Shown piece after piece: positions 37,157 to 48,350 of a stretch of DNA of 64,000 nucleotides. A model generated the notes under the pieces. It did no database searches and was not told the DNA's origin. It worked only from the letters and a program-made list of their open reading frames with translations. The stretch comes from Isoetes taiwanensis (taxonomy: Eukaryota > Streptophyta > Lycopodiopsida > Isoetales > Isoetaceae), in assembly GCA_021234155.1 (NCBI GenBank), contig JAJEKV010000342.1, forward strand, positions 124,001 through 188,000, read 5' to 3'. A program made the position numbers and the translations under genes. Each line of letters begins with the position of its first letter. The stretch's first letter is position 1.

Positions 37157-38310
37157 GTTTTTTTTTTTTTTTTTGAAGGACGACAAGCTTTATTCACCAA
37201 CTAAAAACTAGAGCAACATAAAATGCAAAAGGCAGATTATAACCCGGTGGACAAACCGATCCAACCGAAAGCACAACCACCTACCTATGCAAAGAATGAA
37301 TCGAAGGTAAGTATGCGGATCAATACTTTCTTCTCTTGATCAAGAGAAGAACCATTATGCTCCATAACAATTTTATTTTCGCATGCTTGAAGAACAATCT
37401 CATCTTTTGCAGTATCTACGCCCTTAAAGATAAAGAACCTCCTTCTCTTCGGATTGACCGCATAAAGCCAGCCACATGCGAGATGAAAAGCTTGTTTTCG
37501 TAGTTTGGACCAAGCATCAGGATAGATAGCAAGCAAAATTTGCTGGCTAGATCGAGATGCCAAATAGGGTCAACAACCAAGACCATGCCACGCGGAAGCC
37601 GCTCACACAAGAAAAACAATGCTCAATAATCTCAACCCTTCTCGGCATAAAGGATGAGCTCACGAAATCCGATTATCCATTTTATGGACTAACCTGTTGA
37701 CTACGAGGCATCTATGGATCACTTGCCACCACAAAACTACTACTTTGGGATGAAGCGGCTTATCCCATACCCATATCAAACACTTTTCCATTGTGGTGAG
37801 GGACACGAAGATGCCACCTATTAGATGGAGGCAAGATTTCAGAATGCAAAGCAATTTATACCACAGAAGACACAAACCGCCTTGGTCGGATATCGATGGC
37901 AACCCCATACGACTAGCTCAATATGTGGACCGAATCACCTTGGCAACAATGCAGCAATATGATTCCAGATTACTCTGTCCCATCTGCACAACAAGAACTT
38001 TGTTCTAAATGCTTCCCCATGACATGAGATGACCGGACTCATACCAAAGACGCAATAGTGCTTATACCCAGCTGCTATCCATCGTCGTTGTGTCTTTTGG
38101 ATGAACAACCACACTTAGAGGCACATTACGTGGAATGTCACGCAAAGGAATCCACCAGCATGGAGTTGACAACTGAAGAGATGCCTCGGGGATTAATATG
38201 GAAAAGAGAGACTGCGGTGTCCCAAGCAGCAAGCAACCCCTTTAGAAAGGGAGAAGCATTAGTGATATGGTTTAAGGTTAATAACTAATAATGGTGCTCG
38301 GGGGAGTGGC
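37157..38310 (-). mobile_element. 5'-truncated LINE with zf-RVT domain
   Basis: On the minus strand the element ends in a 17-base A tail (T run 37,158-37,174). The zinc-binding domain that follows reverse transcriptase in plant L1-type LINEs is recognisable. One frame (about 37,683-37,800) reads PLHPKVVVLWWQVIHRCL, matching 'P.K...W......L'. A shifted frame (about 37,575-37,640) reads EIIEHCFSCVSGFRVAWSW, matching 'ET.EH.F..C..A...W'. A further frame upstream (38,160-38,290) has LLAAWDTAVSLF, as just before zf-RVT in these elements. Stops and frameshifts make it dead. The catalytic RT core and endonuclease are absent. The tandem duplication breakpoint lies inside this LINE. Confidence 0.7.
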
Positions 38311-41300
38311 CTTGCATGGAACAATATTTATTGATATGATCAAGTAAGAAAGTCATCCAGTATGTCTAAACCTTGCTATTATCAAAAGAGAGCTAGAAAT
38401 AAACCTTGACCTTTATTTAGAGGCAAAAGGCAAAAAAAAAGGTATTGTTACCTATAAATAGAAGGACAACTTTGAGATGTGATATCTCCGCGACCACAAC
38501 TCAGAAATCAGCGATCCTTACCTTGTTGGAAAGCCCTTGAAGTCTAGTTTCCAGATTGGGCTTGGTTGTCCATAGATTCCTTACGGTTTGAAAGTTATGC
38601 CCAGAAAGGTGCATAGGGGTCTGAGTTGACTGCACAACTAGATCTGCTTCTTCCTATGTTGATGATGTGCCTAGCCTTACCCTCTTATTCTAGTATCTTC
38701 TCTTGTTCCTTGCTTGATCATATCATTATAAGGAGTTCATGTAACACCAGTGGTTGGTGACTAGAAAGAGTTTGTTCTTATACAGTCTTGCGGAGTAGCT
38801 TGACTTGGTGATATCTCTTCTAGTTGGTCCGGTTGGGTGGTAAAACGAGTACCCTGTGGTATTTTGTTTTCTAATAAGTTGATGAATTTGCAGGAAGAAT
38901 AGAGCATTCGTAACAATTAGGATACGGATGCATATGATAAAGTAAAGCCCAAGGAAGGAGGGGGCTTAATGGTGGCCTTATGAAATGGGAGACAATCTTT
39001 GAATATTTGCACCAACAACCTCAGGCCGGGAGAATCATCATTACCAATGAAAATCCTCCAAATAAATTTTGATATCATCACCTTGCTTTGGAGGTGAAAA
39101 TCCAACATTGTGACATCTATACAATGCTATTTTTGAAAGAATGAACATTGTCATTATGGTAAGGCTACAATGGCACAAAGACATGTTTGTGTAGTGTGGT
39201 CGATGTAGGTCCCTTTTTAGTTGTGATATAACAAAGATATCATGGTAATGGGTGTATTATATAAGGTAACAAAATATAATGGTAATAAGTGTGTGCAATT
39301 AATTTACTAACTTTAAGGGCAAGATAAACAATTACGTAGGCAGAAAAGAGATGTAAATGTTGAGATCATAAGGAGTTGCAAGACTATGCTCTTTTTCAAA
39401 TTAGACTAATCTTAGCTCTTTTCAACTTATGCTAATGTTATGAAAGTTTGATCTTATGATGATTATGATTATATTAAAACATATAGAACCTAAATATCAT
39501 AAATATTACAAACTTGAATACCAACTTTGTGGTGCAACACTATTATTTTGCATTAAGTGCAAGTGCATGTGAGAACAACTATAGGTACTGATGTTGCAAA
39601 CATTTGTAGAAGACCTTGCTAAATTTTAATTTAAAATGGAAGAAGGAAGATGGATCGCTATGTTCTTATGTTTGGCAAGGGCCTGTGATATTGTGCTTAG
39701 AATCTTTGTGTTGTGTAATCCATGCAGGAAGCATCAACTTGAGAATGTAGAGCAGGTAGCATGGGCAATGTAGTTGTGAAATTTCCAAAATGCAATCATT
39801 TTAGATGCAAGGGAGCTCGATCATATACAATATTCTCGCTAGCCTTATGAAGTTAGGGCAAGCATGATGTAAGATTTTTTTTGCTCTAACAAATATGGAT
39901 AAACCTATATGAACCTTGAGAATGTTGTTGTTGCCTCTAATAATTGCTTGCAATTCAAGTTCAAATTCACAAGCATCACACAAATTGTTGTTGTATTGGA
40001 GATATTGGCTCAAGAAAAAGTCTTGTGTATGGTGATGACCGATGACAGGCTACAATAAGATTGCAAAAGCCACCCATGGGAAAACTCGAAGCATACATTG
40101 AATACAAATGTTTAAGATATTATAAATCAGGTATGTCAACATCTACACATTGCTTCAACAATGAACCAATGATGTTATTTTTAAGTGTTTTATTTGAAAA
40201 AGAAATTAACAACAAATAAAGAAACGCTTATTGAGTCTCTCTAAAGAATGAGAATGAGAATGATTTTTATAAGTCCCTTTGAGGCCAATCGGCCTATGGG
40301 ACCCATAGGCCAATCGGCCTATGAGAAGAAAAAGGTGAACAATGAACCATATTACTAATAATGGACCAATGATGTTAGTTGTCCTTTATTTGACAAAAAA
40401 TCCAGCATTTGAAATAATAAGTGAGCATTAAAATTGGAGAACATTCAATTAATAGAATCAAGCATTCTTCATGCAAAAGGCGTATCTCGCTAATATAGTA
40501 ATTGCAAATCTGTGAGCAATCCATCCTTGCACATTTGTTCTAGAATGGACCAATGATATTTTCTCCTCGAGTCTTTATTGAAATCAAAAAGTGAAACTTT
40601 TAAAAGCATCGATGAGCATTAGAACATTTGATAAATTGAATCGGACACAATACATGCTCGATAAGTAGAATCATTGGAGAAACAACACTTGATAAATTGA
40701 ATCGGGCACTTTACATGCTCGAGCAGGTAGAATCATGTAATCTCTCGACTTCAAACCCAGTGAGCAACCTAACCATGCAAGAAAAGCTAGAAAGTACTGA
40801 TCAACTTGGCTTAATAAGCAAATCAAAAGATAACTTACCTTTGGGCAAAATCAAAATCTTCAATCTTCTAGCATCAAAGAGCACATTGAGGAGGACACAC
40901 AACTTGTATTCAACAAAGTCTCAAGAGTTGGATGTTGCATCTGTTTATTGTAAAGTATCTTTTGCAACAAACATCTTGCACGGCAATCTTTGTAATAGAA
41001 AGCCCTCAAATATCCATGCGACTAAGACATGCAACCACACATCCTTCACCATAAACATCTTGTTCGTAATTTGGTGGAATTATTAAGAATGGATCGAGAA
41101 TAGGGTAAGAGAAGGCGCAATCTAGCAACACATTGCATAATTTCATCACTGAGCTTACCACATGCCAGCAACATATGTGCTTGCAAATATACTTGAGCAA
41201 GAGGGTGCAGGTCAAAGTAGTTCTCATGCCATTAATCCAAATAATATATCGCACTAAGACTGATCTCTCTCTTATAGTTTAGAGAGAATAAAAGCAATGT

Positions 41301-41560
41301 TCACAATGGGACATAATAATGATGGAACATCCATGATTGTAACTCGTCAATATCTGGAAGTTGCTTTCAAGCACTTATTTTTCCTTTACTGCAAATATAG
41401 GAGGCGGATCTAAGGAAATACATAAAACATAACTGGACAAAAGCAGCCATGATGTTCACTTTAGAACATCAAAGAATTAAGTAAAATCGGTTGTCAATAC
41501 AAAGCATCGAGTTGAAGCTTCCGCTTGTCTAGTATCATCATTACTGCAAAGGTTTTTCCC
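38310..41560. other. Non-coding part of the duplicated segment
   Basis: No gene was recognised. The stretch at 38,480-38,640 (CTTGTTGGAAAGCCCTTGAA, then AAAGTTATGCCC) resembles a motif widespread in plant gypsy LTR elements, so it may be decayed LTR DNA; this is a weak call. A small palindromic motif lies at 40,283-40,323. Confidence 0.4.
40283..40323. repeat. Direct plus inverted 16-bp motif
   Basis: GGCCAATCGGCCTATG occurs twice, 25 bp apart. Between them GGCCTATGGG and CCCATAGGCC form a perfect 10-bp stem around one A. The same structure is conserved in copy 2 near 50,350. Confidence 0.85.
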
Positions 41561-41564
41561 TTGA

Positions 41565-41690
41565 AAACCTTTCGGTGGGTTTTTAATCCTAGTAGTAATG
41601 ATTGTACTAGCCCATTGTATGGGTCCCATGACCTATTGGTCTCGGGTGGACGTTAAAAAATCTATTCTATTCTATTCTATTCATAAAAGT
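41565..41690 (+). mobile_element. LTR-like 3' end with (TTCTA)n tail
   Basis: Begins with GGTTTTTCCCTTGAAAACC and GGGTTTTTAATCC, the hairpin motif shared with the LTR-like units at 23.5, 47.1 and 62.2 kb. It ends GGACGTTAAAAAATCTATTC and a short (TTCTA)n run. The counterpart in copy 2 is 51,607-51,745. It could be a degenerate LTR or a SINE with a borrowed tail. The call rests on shared motifs only. Confidence 0.45.
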
Positions 41691-41728
41691 TTTCCACCTT
41701 TTAAGAGGCAACCTATAAAATAAATCAA

Positions 41729-43630
41729 TTTGGCTAAGCGCTCAGAGAAATAGTCTATATAATTCAGAAATGTTTTGCAGAACCCAAGCTATGCAAATAG
41801 GCCAAGATCCTGTCAAGAACAAAATGTTTGCTCATAGGCCTAATGCTGCTTTGATCTTACATAAAAAAAGAAAACACCAAAGCATTTTAAGTACATTTGC
41901 AACAAAACTATAATATACAACGATATAAAGGCTACTGATATACCAACAATAAATTGTTGTGCCAAAATCAGGCTCCCATGCATTTACATTAATAGGGTAC
42001 CTCATGCAGCAACAAAAAGGCAAAGACAAAGCACAAAACAAAGAAATAGATGATAGAAATCTAAATAGCTAGAAAAGAAGCAAATCTACTGTCATTATTT
42101 ACCATGCACACTAAAGGAATAGAATAGAATAGATCTGCAATATAAGTTGGAGCAGAAGGAATCCAGTCTTTGGAACTGTAACGTTCCTAACCGACATGCC
42201 CTTAACCAACTGGGCTAAGCGCTCAGAGAAATAGTCTATATAATTCAGAAATGTTTTGCAGAACCCAGGCTATGCAAATAGGCCAAGATCCTGTTAAGAA
42301 CAAAATGTTTGCTCATAGGCCTAATGCTGCTTTGATCTTACATAAAAAAAAAACACCAAAGCATTTTAAGTACATTTGCAACAAAACTATAATATACAAT
42401 GATATAAAGGCTACTGATATACCAACAATAAATTGTTGTGCCAAAATCAGGCTCCCATGCATTTACATTAATAGGGTACCTCATGCAGCAACAAAAAGAC
42501 AAAGACAAGGCACAAAACAAAGAAATAGATGATAGAAATCTAAATAGCTAGAAAAGAAGCAAACCTACTGTCATTATTTACCATGCACACTAAAGGGAAC
42601 TTAGATCTGCAATATAAGTTGGAGCAGAAGGAATCCAGTCTTTGGAACTGTAACGTTCCTAACCGACATGCCCTTAACCAACTGGGCTAAGCGCTCAGAG
42701 AAATAGTCTATATAATTCAGAAATGTTTTGCAGAACCCAAGCTATGCAAATAGGCCAAGATCACATTAAGAGCGAAATGTTTGCTCATAGGCCTAATCTT
42801 TGCTTTGATCTTACATAAAAAAAAAAAAAAAAAACACCAAAGCATTTTAAGTACATTTGCAACAAAACTATAATATACAACGATATAAAGGCTACTGATA
42901 TACCAACAATAAATTGTTGTGCCAAAATTAGGCTCCCATGCATTTACATTAATAGGGTACCTCATGCAGCAACAAAAAGGCAAAGACAAAGCACAAAACA
43001 AAGAAATAGATGATAGAAATCTAAATAGCTAGAAAAGAAGCAAATCTTGTCATTATTTACCATGCACACTAAAGGGAACTTAGATCCGCAATATAAGTTG
43101 GAGCGAGAAGGAATCCGGTCTTTGAACTATGCGTTCCTAACCGACATCTGGGCTAAGCTTTCGGAGAAATAGTCTATATAATTCAGAAATGTTTTGCAGA
43201 ACCCAAGCTATGCAAATAGGCCAAGATCCTGTTAAGAACGAAATGTTTGCTCATAGGCCTAATGCTGCTTTGATCTTACATAAAAAAAAAAAAACACCAA
43301 AGCATTTTAAGTACATTTGCAACAAAACTATAATATACAACGATATAAAGGCTACTGATATACCAACAATAAATTGTTGTGCCAAAATTAGGCTCCCATG
43401 CATTTACATTAATAGGGTACCTCATGCAGCAACAAAAAGGCAAAGACAAAGCACAAAACAAAGAAATAGATGATAGAAATCTAAATAGCTAGAAAAGAAG
43501 CAAATCTACTGTCATTATTTACCATGCACACTAAAGGGAACTTAGATCTGCAATATAAGTTGGAGCAGAAGGAATCCAGTCTTTGGAACTGTAACGTTCC
43601 TAACCGACATGCCCTTAACCAACTGGGCAA
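41729..43630 (+). repeat. ~470-bp tandem array, four units
   Basis: Anchor ATGTTTTGCAGAACCC occurs at 41,770, 42,251, 42,723 and 43,189, giving periods of 481, 472 and 466 bp. Units run from GGCTAAGCGCTCAGAG to CCTTAACCAACTGGGC and contain an A-run of variable length. Units 1, 2 and 4 are nearly identical; unit 3 is altered mostly at CAG/CTG sites. A minus-strand open frame of 60-94 codons recurs, but it follows the repeat rather than showing separate conservation. Confidence 0.95.
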
Positions 43631-44110
43631 AACCGTCTAGACGTTTATGAGTAGTCGCTTCTACCCATTTATGCCGGTGCCCTTAACCAACTGGGCAAAA
43701 CCGTCTAGACGTTTATGAGTAGTCGCTTCTACCCATTTATGCCGGTGTCTTGGGAATGCCCCACAAGCACATTCAAGGTTTGAATACTCGAGCGGTCTAC
43801 CATGGGCCCGTTACAGTCTCTCCCACTAGAACTATGCTCGTCCTCGAGCATCCAAGGCTATACCATGTCTATGTCATACCATGCCACAAGGATTACCAAG
43901 TCTTTGCAAATTACCCATGCATACAAGCACCCATGGAGACTTCGAACTTCGAGACCTGCTCGATACCAAGCTGTGGCGTTCTAACCGACATGCCCTTAAC
44001 CAACTAGGCGAAACCGTCTAGGCGTTTATGAGTAGTCGCTTCTACCCATTTATGCCAGTGTCTTGGGAACGCATACAGGCACATTCAATGTTGAATACTC
44101 GGCGGTCTAC
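43612..44110 (-). mobile_element. tRNA-related element with Pol III boxes or tRNA-Met primer site
   Basis: On the minus strand GCCTAGTTGGTTAAGGGC contains TGGTTAAGGG, an exact box A, and AGTTCGAAGTC about 55 bases on resembles box B. The cleaner copy at 53,500-53,590 reads GAGTTCGAAGCTCC there. Between them that copy has TTGGTATCAGAG, which is also the standard plant initiator-tRNA-Met primer binding site of LTR elements. The box A end is repeated at ~43,622, 43,690 and 43,998. It is either a SINE head or the LTR/primer-site junction of a copia/gypsy element on the minus strand. Copy 2 counterpart: 53,190-53,700. Confidence 0.5.
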
Positions 44111-46340
44111 CATGGGCCCGTTATAGGAGCGTTGAATTTGTACATGCATTTGATGTAAAAGATGCTTGAGTCCTCTATTTATCTTACATCACTTATCGCA
44201 TGTGATGGAAGAGTTCCACGCCGAATCTTGGTTGATTGACATGAATATAGCAAGACATAAGAATGTGAATGCTACCCAATATGCTTGCTACCATGATTTG
44301 CGCAGGCTCGTTCATATGATTTAATAAACTACAAACACAATAGATTTGCTGCATCATTGGCAAATAAAGAGAATGCATGAAGTAGATTTGATGAACATTT
44401 ATGCCACTTGGTTGCTACATCTAAATCAATGAGACACGTCTATCAAGTGATATTTGTGAGTTCTGTTATCCTTCAATGAAACTCATTGCAAATTTCATGC
44501 CTAACAAGATATATCTTAATTTCTGAATTCCAACGATACCACCCGGCTTGAAAGAAGAAGCACAAACCTTGATCAAGCATCATTTACAGTGAAGAATGAA
44601 GAGAATCCCAAACCAATAGACAATCGGCATAAAGAGAGACATAATCCTGCGGCAACTATAATCATCATGCAAGAGATCGAAAGTATCATAGGCATCGGAT
44701 GTAACCAAATCTGAGGTCCATTAAAAGAACTTCATGAATAAAAAAAGCAAACTTTATTCCCTATTGCAACAAGATAACAACCCATGTATAATGCATATGC
44801 ATGAGGAAATGAAAGATCAAGTTCCTTCAACTTTTGCCTCCTCACATGTCTTCAAAGATCCACGAATATAAACCTGTCCTCTTGCTTACGAGAATAAGTG
44901 TATGGATATCGACACCCCAATTCAAGCGTCTAAAAAGAAGCGTACCTATTGACACACTTTCAATATAATAGACTGAATGATTGGGGCGTAGCTTATGTCA
45001 TAGATGGATAGAATAGAATATGTGATATGCAAAGAGGATGTCACAAAAATACATGCATGTTGTCTATCATCCTTCATGAAGAAACTAATTTTGTGCCCCG
45101 CCGATAATCATATTGCATCCCCAACGATAAAGGAACCAACCTTATCCTTCATCTTAGATTGCCAAATTGCTACAATAAGCAAAATATAAATGCATTCCAA
45201 TTTTGCGATTACATGAGAACATCATTAGGCACTTCCAAGCATGAGCTAACTCAACTCAATTTTGAAGCTCTAATTTGAGACAAACAACCTGTAGGGACTA
45301 TTACGGCAAGAGCTTCAACCTGCATGCACTAGTTTTCAATAACAACAAACCGGAAAACATTTACCTATTTATCGATTGCCCTTATCCACATAAAAAGCAA
45401 AGCAAACAGGGATTGAGCATGATATCTCATGATTACCTATTCATTAGTGCTTAAGTCTATAAAGATAATTATCATGCCTTATTGCAAATCAATGGAAACC
45501 ACCAGTTATGGTCCTAAAAGCAAGAAATTACCGAACTCTTCACCGTTGCCCTCAAATCACCATAAATTTTGATCCAATGGATCGAAAGAGCATAATGTAC
45601 ATGTTTACGGATGAATAAGGCCTTACTGAAGTGAACTAAGGTGCCATCGGCGTGGTCGGATCAAGCAGCCTATTGGCATGGAGCTTTCAATCCATCCATG
45701 AGCCAGCACCGCACACCAAGATCGCCACCTCTAAACATGCACCATAATCGGGATCGATCACGAAATCATAGGGAAAAACTACATCCAGATATTGTCTTGC
45801 CCACAATCATGCATGTGATCTGAAAATAAAAAAGGGGCAAAGTCTTCAAATCGGCTCATGTGTGCTATAATTATCAACAGCATCTCTGCCAGAAATCAAA
45901 GGCAGGGAAATTTCTATGGCAAACGTAATATCTTGTCAGATAATGTAGAAACCTCGATCATCTCTGTGGCCTCCATGCCGAGGATGCGGAGGATAAGGAA
46001 TCCGACTGGACAAATAACCCAAAATGCCAATTTTTAAATAATGGAAAAAGCTACAACTCGATTTTTGGCATACTGAGACTTTTTTTCGGCAGGTAAAAAG
46101 CTTTGAAACTTTAGGAAAACAACTTAAGAAAAAAATCCAAAAGGTTTTCATAATAAGGAAAAACCAAATTTAAACAATAGGATTAGTAAAAATGTGCTTG
46201 ACATTGCCGCACATACATTGGGAATTATAGCCTAATTCATTGTCATTTTGAAGCGATCTAAAGCATTTTGCAAACAATGATGGTTTTGTGGTCCAATTCA
46301 TGAAGTTTATTTTCTATTCTCATCAAAGCATGGTCTTTAT
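44110..46340. other. Non-coding part of the duplicated segment
   Basis: Collinear with 59,196-61,280. No recognisable domain was found. The short open frames are not kept open in the other copy. Confidence 0.45.
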
Positions 46341-46344
46341 ATTC

Positions 46345-47330
46345 CCATCGATCCGAGCCATCGGATCGCCATTCTAGAATGGGACGAGCATGCATGTTTT
46401 GCATGCATGCGGGCGCATGCCCGATTCGGTTGGGACTTATTTTAGGCGTTTACGCCCGACTTCTCATCGGGGCTTCCTCTTCTCTCTCAATGATTACCTT
46501 ATTCTCTTTGAATTGTTTCAGGCGGGGGAGGGGCTTCTTCTGCCTGGTTTTATTAATTGGCGTTTTCTTTCATCTTTGTCAGTTCTCGGCCTTTAGCCTT
46601 CATCCTGTGACCTTCGTCCTCGATCCTAGTTTGTTAAGGAAGTCCTTTGGTATTCGGGCGGTTTGTTGGTTTCATGCGAGTCCCATTCTAGAATCCCATC
46701 GATCCAGAGCCATCGGATCGCCATTCTAGAATGGGACGAGCATCATTTTTGCATGCATGCGGCGGGCATGCGATTCCAGTTGGAACCGCTATTTTAGAGG
46801 CGTTTACGCCCGACTTCTCATCGGGCTTCCTCTTCTCTCTCAGTGATACCTTATTCTCTTTGAACCCACCCTCCCCCTTCTTTGTTATTATTTTTTTATC
46901 GCGTGGCACGGGCTGTAATCAACCCTCCACTCTGGGAGGTTTGGTTTGTCTTGTTGTTTTGTTGGTGATGTGCGGTCAGGGTTGCGGTGACATCTGTTTC
47001 GACTTTTCCATTAGGTGGGTTTTGGGGAGCGAATTTTTATGCCTTACGTTTGTCCAAGCCCCTTGCCCGGGAAGGCTTATCACTAGGGTTTTCCTCGAAA
47101 ACCAGAAGGGCGGTTTTTAATCCCGGTGATAAGCTTTCGGCGGTACACTATTGATCTCTATTAGCATTGTATTTTGTTGGGGTCCAAATGATATAATTGG
47201 ATTTTCCGTTATTTTTTTTATGGGTAGTTCGCATGTAATGCGGCTACCCACTATCCACCATTGTAGAAAATCTTTGAGATGAATGAGAAGCGGCGGTTTG
47301 TTGGTTTCATCGCGAGTCCCATTCTAGAAT
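46345..47330 (+). mobile_element. LTR/TRIM-like insertion, two units
   Basis: Absent from the matching site in copy 2 (61,279-61,283), so it is an insertion or a loss there. Unit 1 (46,345-46,695) and unit 2 (46,696-47,330) each start CCATCGATCC, then GAGCCATCGGATCGCC and ATTCTAGAATGGGAC. The end reads GCGAGTCCCATTCTAGAAT, an inverted match to the start. Both contain the same leader (TTACGCCCGACTTCTCATCG). Unit 2 also has the GGTTTTCCTCGAAAACC hairpin and ATGGGTAG..GGCTACCC. No protein domain is present. Small size and no coding capacity fit a TRIM or stacked solo LTRs. Confidence 0.65.
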
Positions 47331-47434
47331 CTAAATACATTTTGATGTCCATGTGAATTTTAGCCATTCATGAAGTTTACATAGATGTGTTTTCCATGGC
47401 GAGATGTAGCTTCTTAAAAATATTCCACTTTTTT

Positions 47435-47803
47435 AATGCCATCAATCCGAGCCATCGGATCGGTATTCTCGAATGGTGACATGCATCTCTCCCATGCATG
47501 CATGCATTTTACGGGGGGCTCTATTTTGTTTGTGAATCGTTATTTCTTGCATGTTCTTCATCGACTTATTATGGAATTTTCTCGGCTCTCGGGCAGTTCC
47601 CTTGACTCTCTTTCTTTGATACTTCGGCGGGGAGGGGCTTTCCCTGCTTGGTTTTCAGTTTGGCGTCTCTTTCAGTTCTTCCACGACCTTGTCCTTTTTT
47701 GGCCATCCTTCAACCTTGACCTCGATCGTTTTGATAAGGATGTTCTTTTTGTCGGGGGGCTTTTGTGCGTTATCATCACGAGCCCTTATTCGAGAATGCC
47801 ATC
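47435..47803 (+). mobile_element. LTR/TRIM-like unit at the end of duplication copy 1
   Basis: A related ~365-bp unit starting CCGAGCCATCGGATCGG, TATTCTCGAAT and ending TTATTCGAGAATGCC, again an inverted match. It is present in copy 2 at 61,391-61,757. The duplication junction lies exactly at its end. Confidence 0.6.
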
Positions 47804-47865
47804 CAAACACTTATCCATTGTGGCGGCTTATCCCATACCCATATCCAAACACTTTTCCATTGTGG
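47804..47865 (+). other. Tandem-duplication junction with ~20-bp filler
   Basis: After the TRIM-like unit come 19-20 bases reading CAAACACTTATCCATTGTGG, then the LINE sequence of copy 2. The filler is a near copy of CAAACACTTTTCCATTGTGG, which lies ~42 bp further on in the LINE. Short templated filler at a breakpoint is typical of end-joining with slippage. Confidence 0.8.
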
Positions 47866-48350
47866 CTGAGGGACTGAAGATGCCACCTATTAGATGGAGG
47901 CAAGATTTGAATGCAAAAGCAATTTATACTGGAAGACACAAACCGCCTTTGGCTGGATATCCCGATGGCAACCCCATACGACTACCTCAATATGTGGACC
48001 AAAATCGTGGCAACAATGCAGTAATATGATTCCAGATTACTCTGTCACATACGCACAACAAGAACTTTGTTCTAAATGCTTCCCATGACATGAGATGACC
48101 GGACTCATACCAAAGTCGCAATAGTGCTTATACCCGGTGCTATCCATCGTCGTTGTGTCTTTGGATGAACAACCACACTTAGAGGCACATTCGTGGAATG
48201 TCTCGCAAAGGAATCCACCAGCATGGAGTTGACAACTGAAGAGATGCCTCAGGATTAATATGGAAAAGAGACCTGACAGTGTCCCAAGCAGCAAGCAACC
48301 CCTTTAGAAAGGGAGAAGCATTAGTGATATGGTTTAAGGTTAATAACTAA
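47823..48350 (-). mobile_element. LINE fragment, duplicated copy
   Basis: The part of the 37.2-38.3-kb LINE right of the duplication breakpoint. It lacks the zf-RVT domain and the A tail, which stay only in copy 1. It carries no function of its own. Confidence 0.7.

Larger units (their letters stand above)
37755..47803 (+). repeat. Segmental tandem duplication, copy 1 (~10.05 kb)
   Basis: Collinear with 47,823-61,761. It starts at GCGGCTTATCCCATACCC within the LINE and ends at TTATTCGAGAATGCCATC. Relative to copy 2 it has one extra ~470-bp array unit and an extra ~985-bp insertion at 46,345-47,330. It lacks the 5.4-kb insertion found in copy 2 at the site equivalent to ~44,245. Confidence 0.9.

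Noticed and set aside
38480-38640. Gypsy LTR signature in the duplicated segment
   Set aside because: Only a loose match to a common motif; no LTR boundaries, primer site or polyprotein nearby, so noted but not annotated as an element.
41832-43461. A minus-strand open frame of 60-94 codons recurring in the ~470-bp units
   Set aside because: It repeats because the DNA repeats; frame and length vary with the A-run, and there is no sign of selection on the protein.
46379-48029. Several overlapping 116-197-codon frames in the TRIM-like units
   Set aside because: They overlap in different frames, change between copies and cross the duplication junction, so they are chance.
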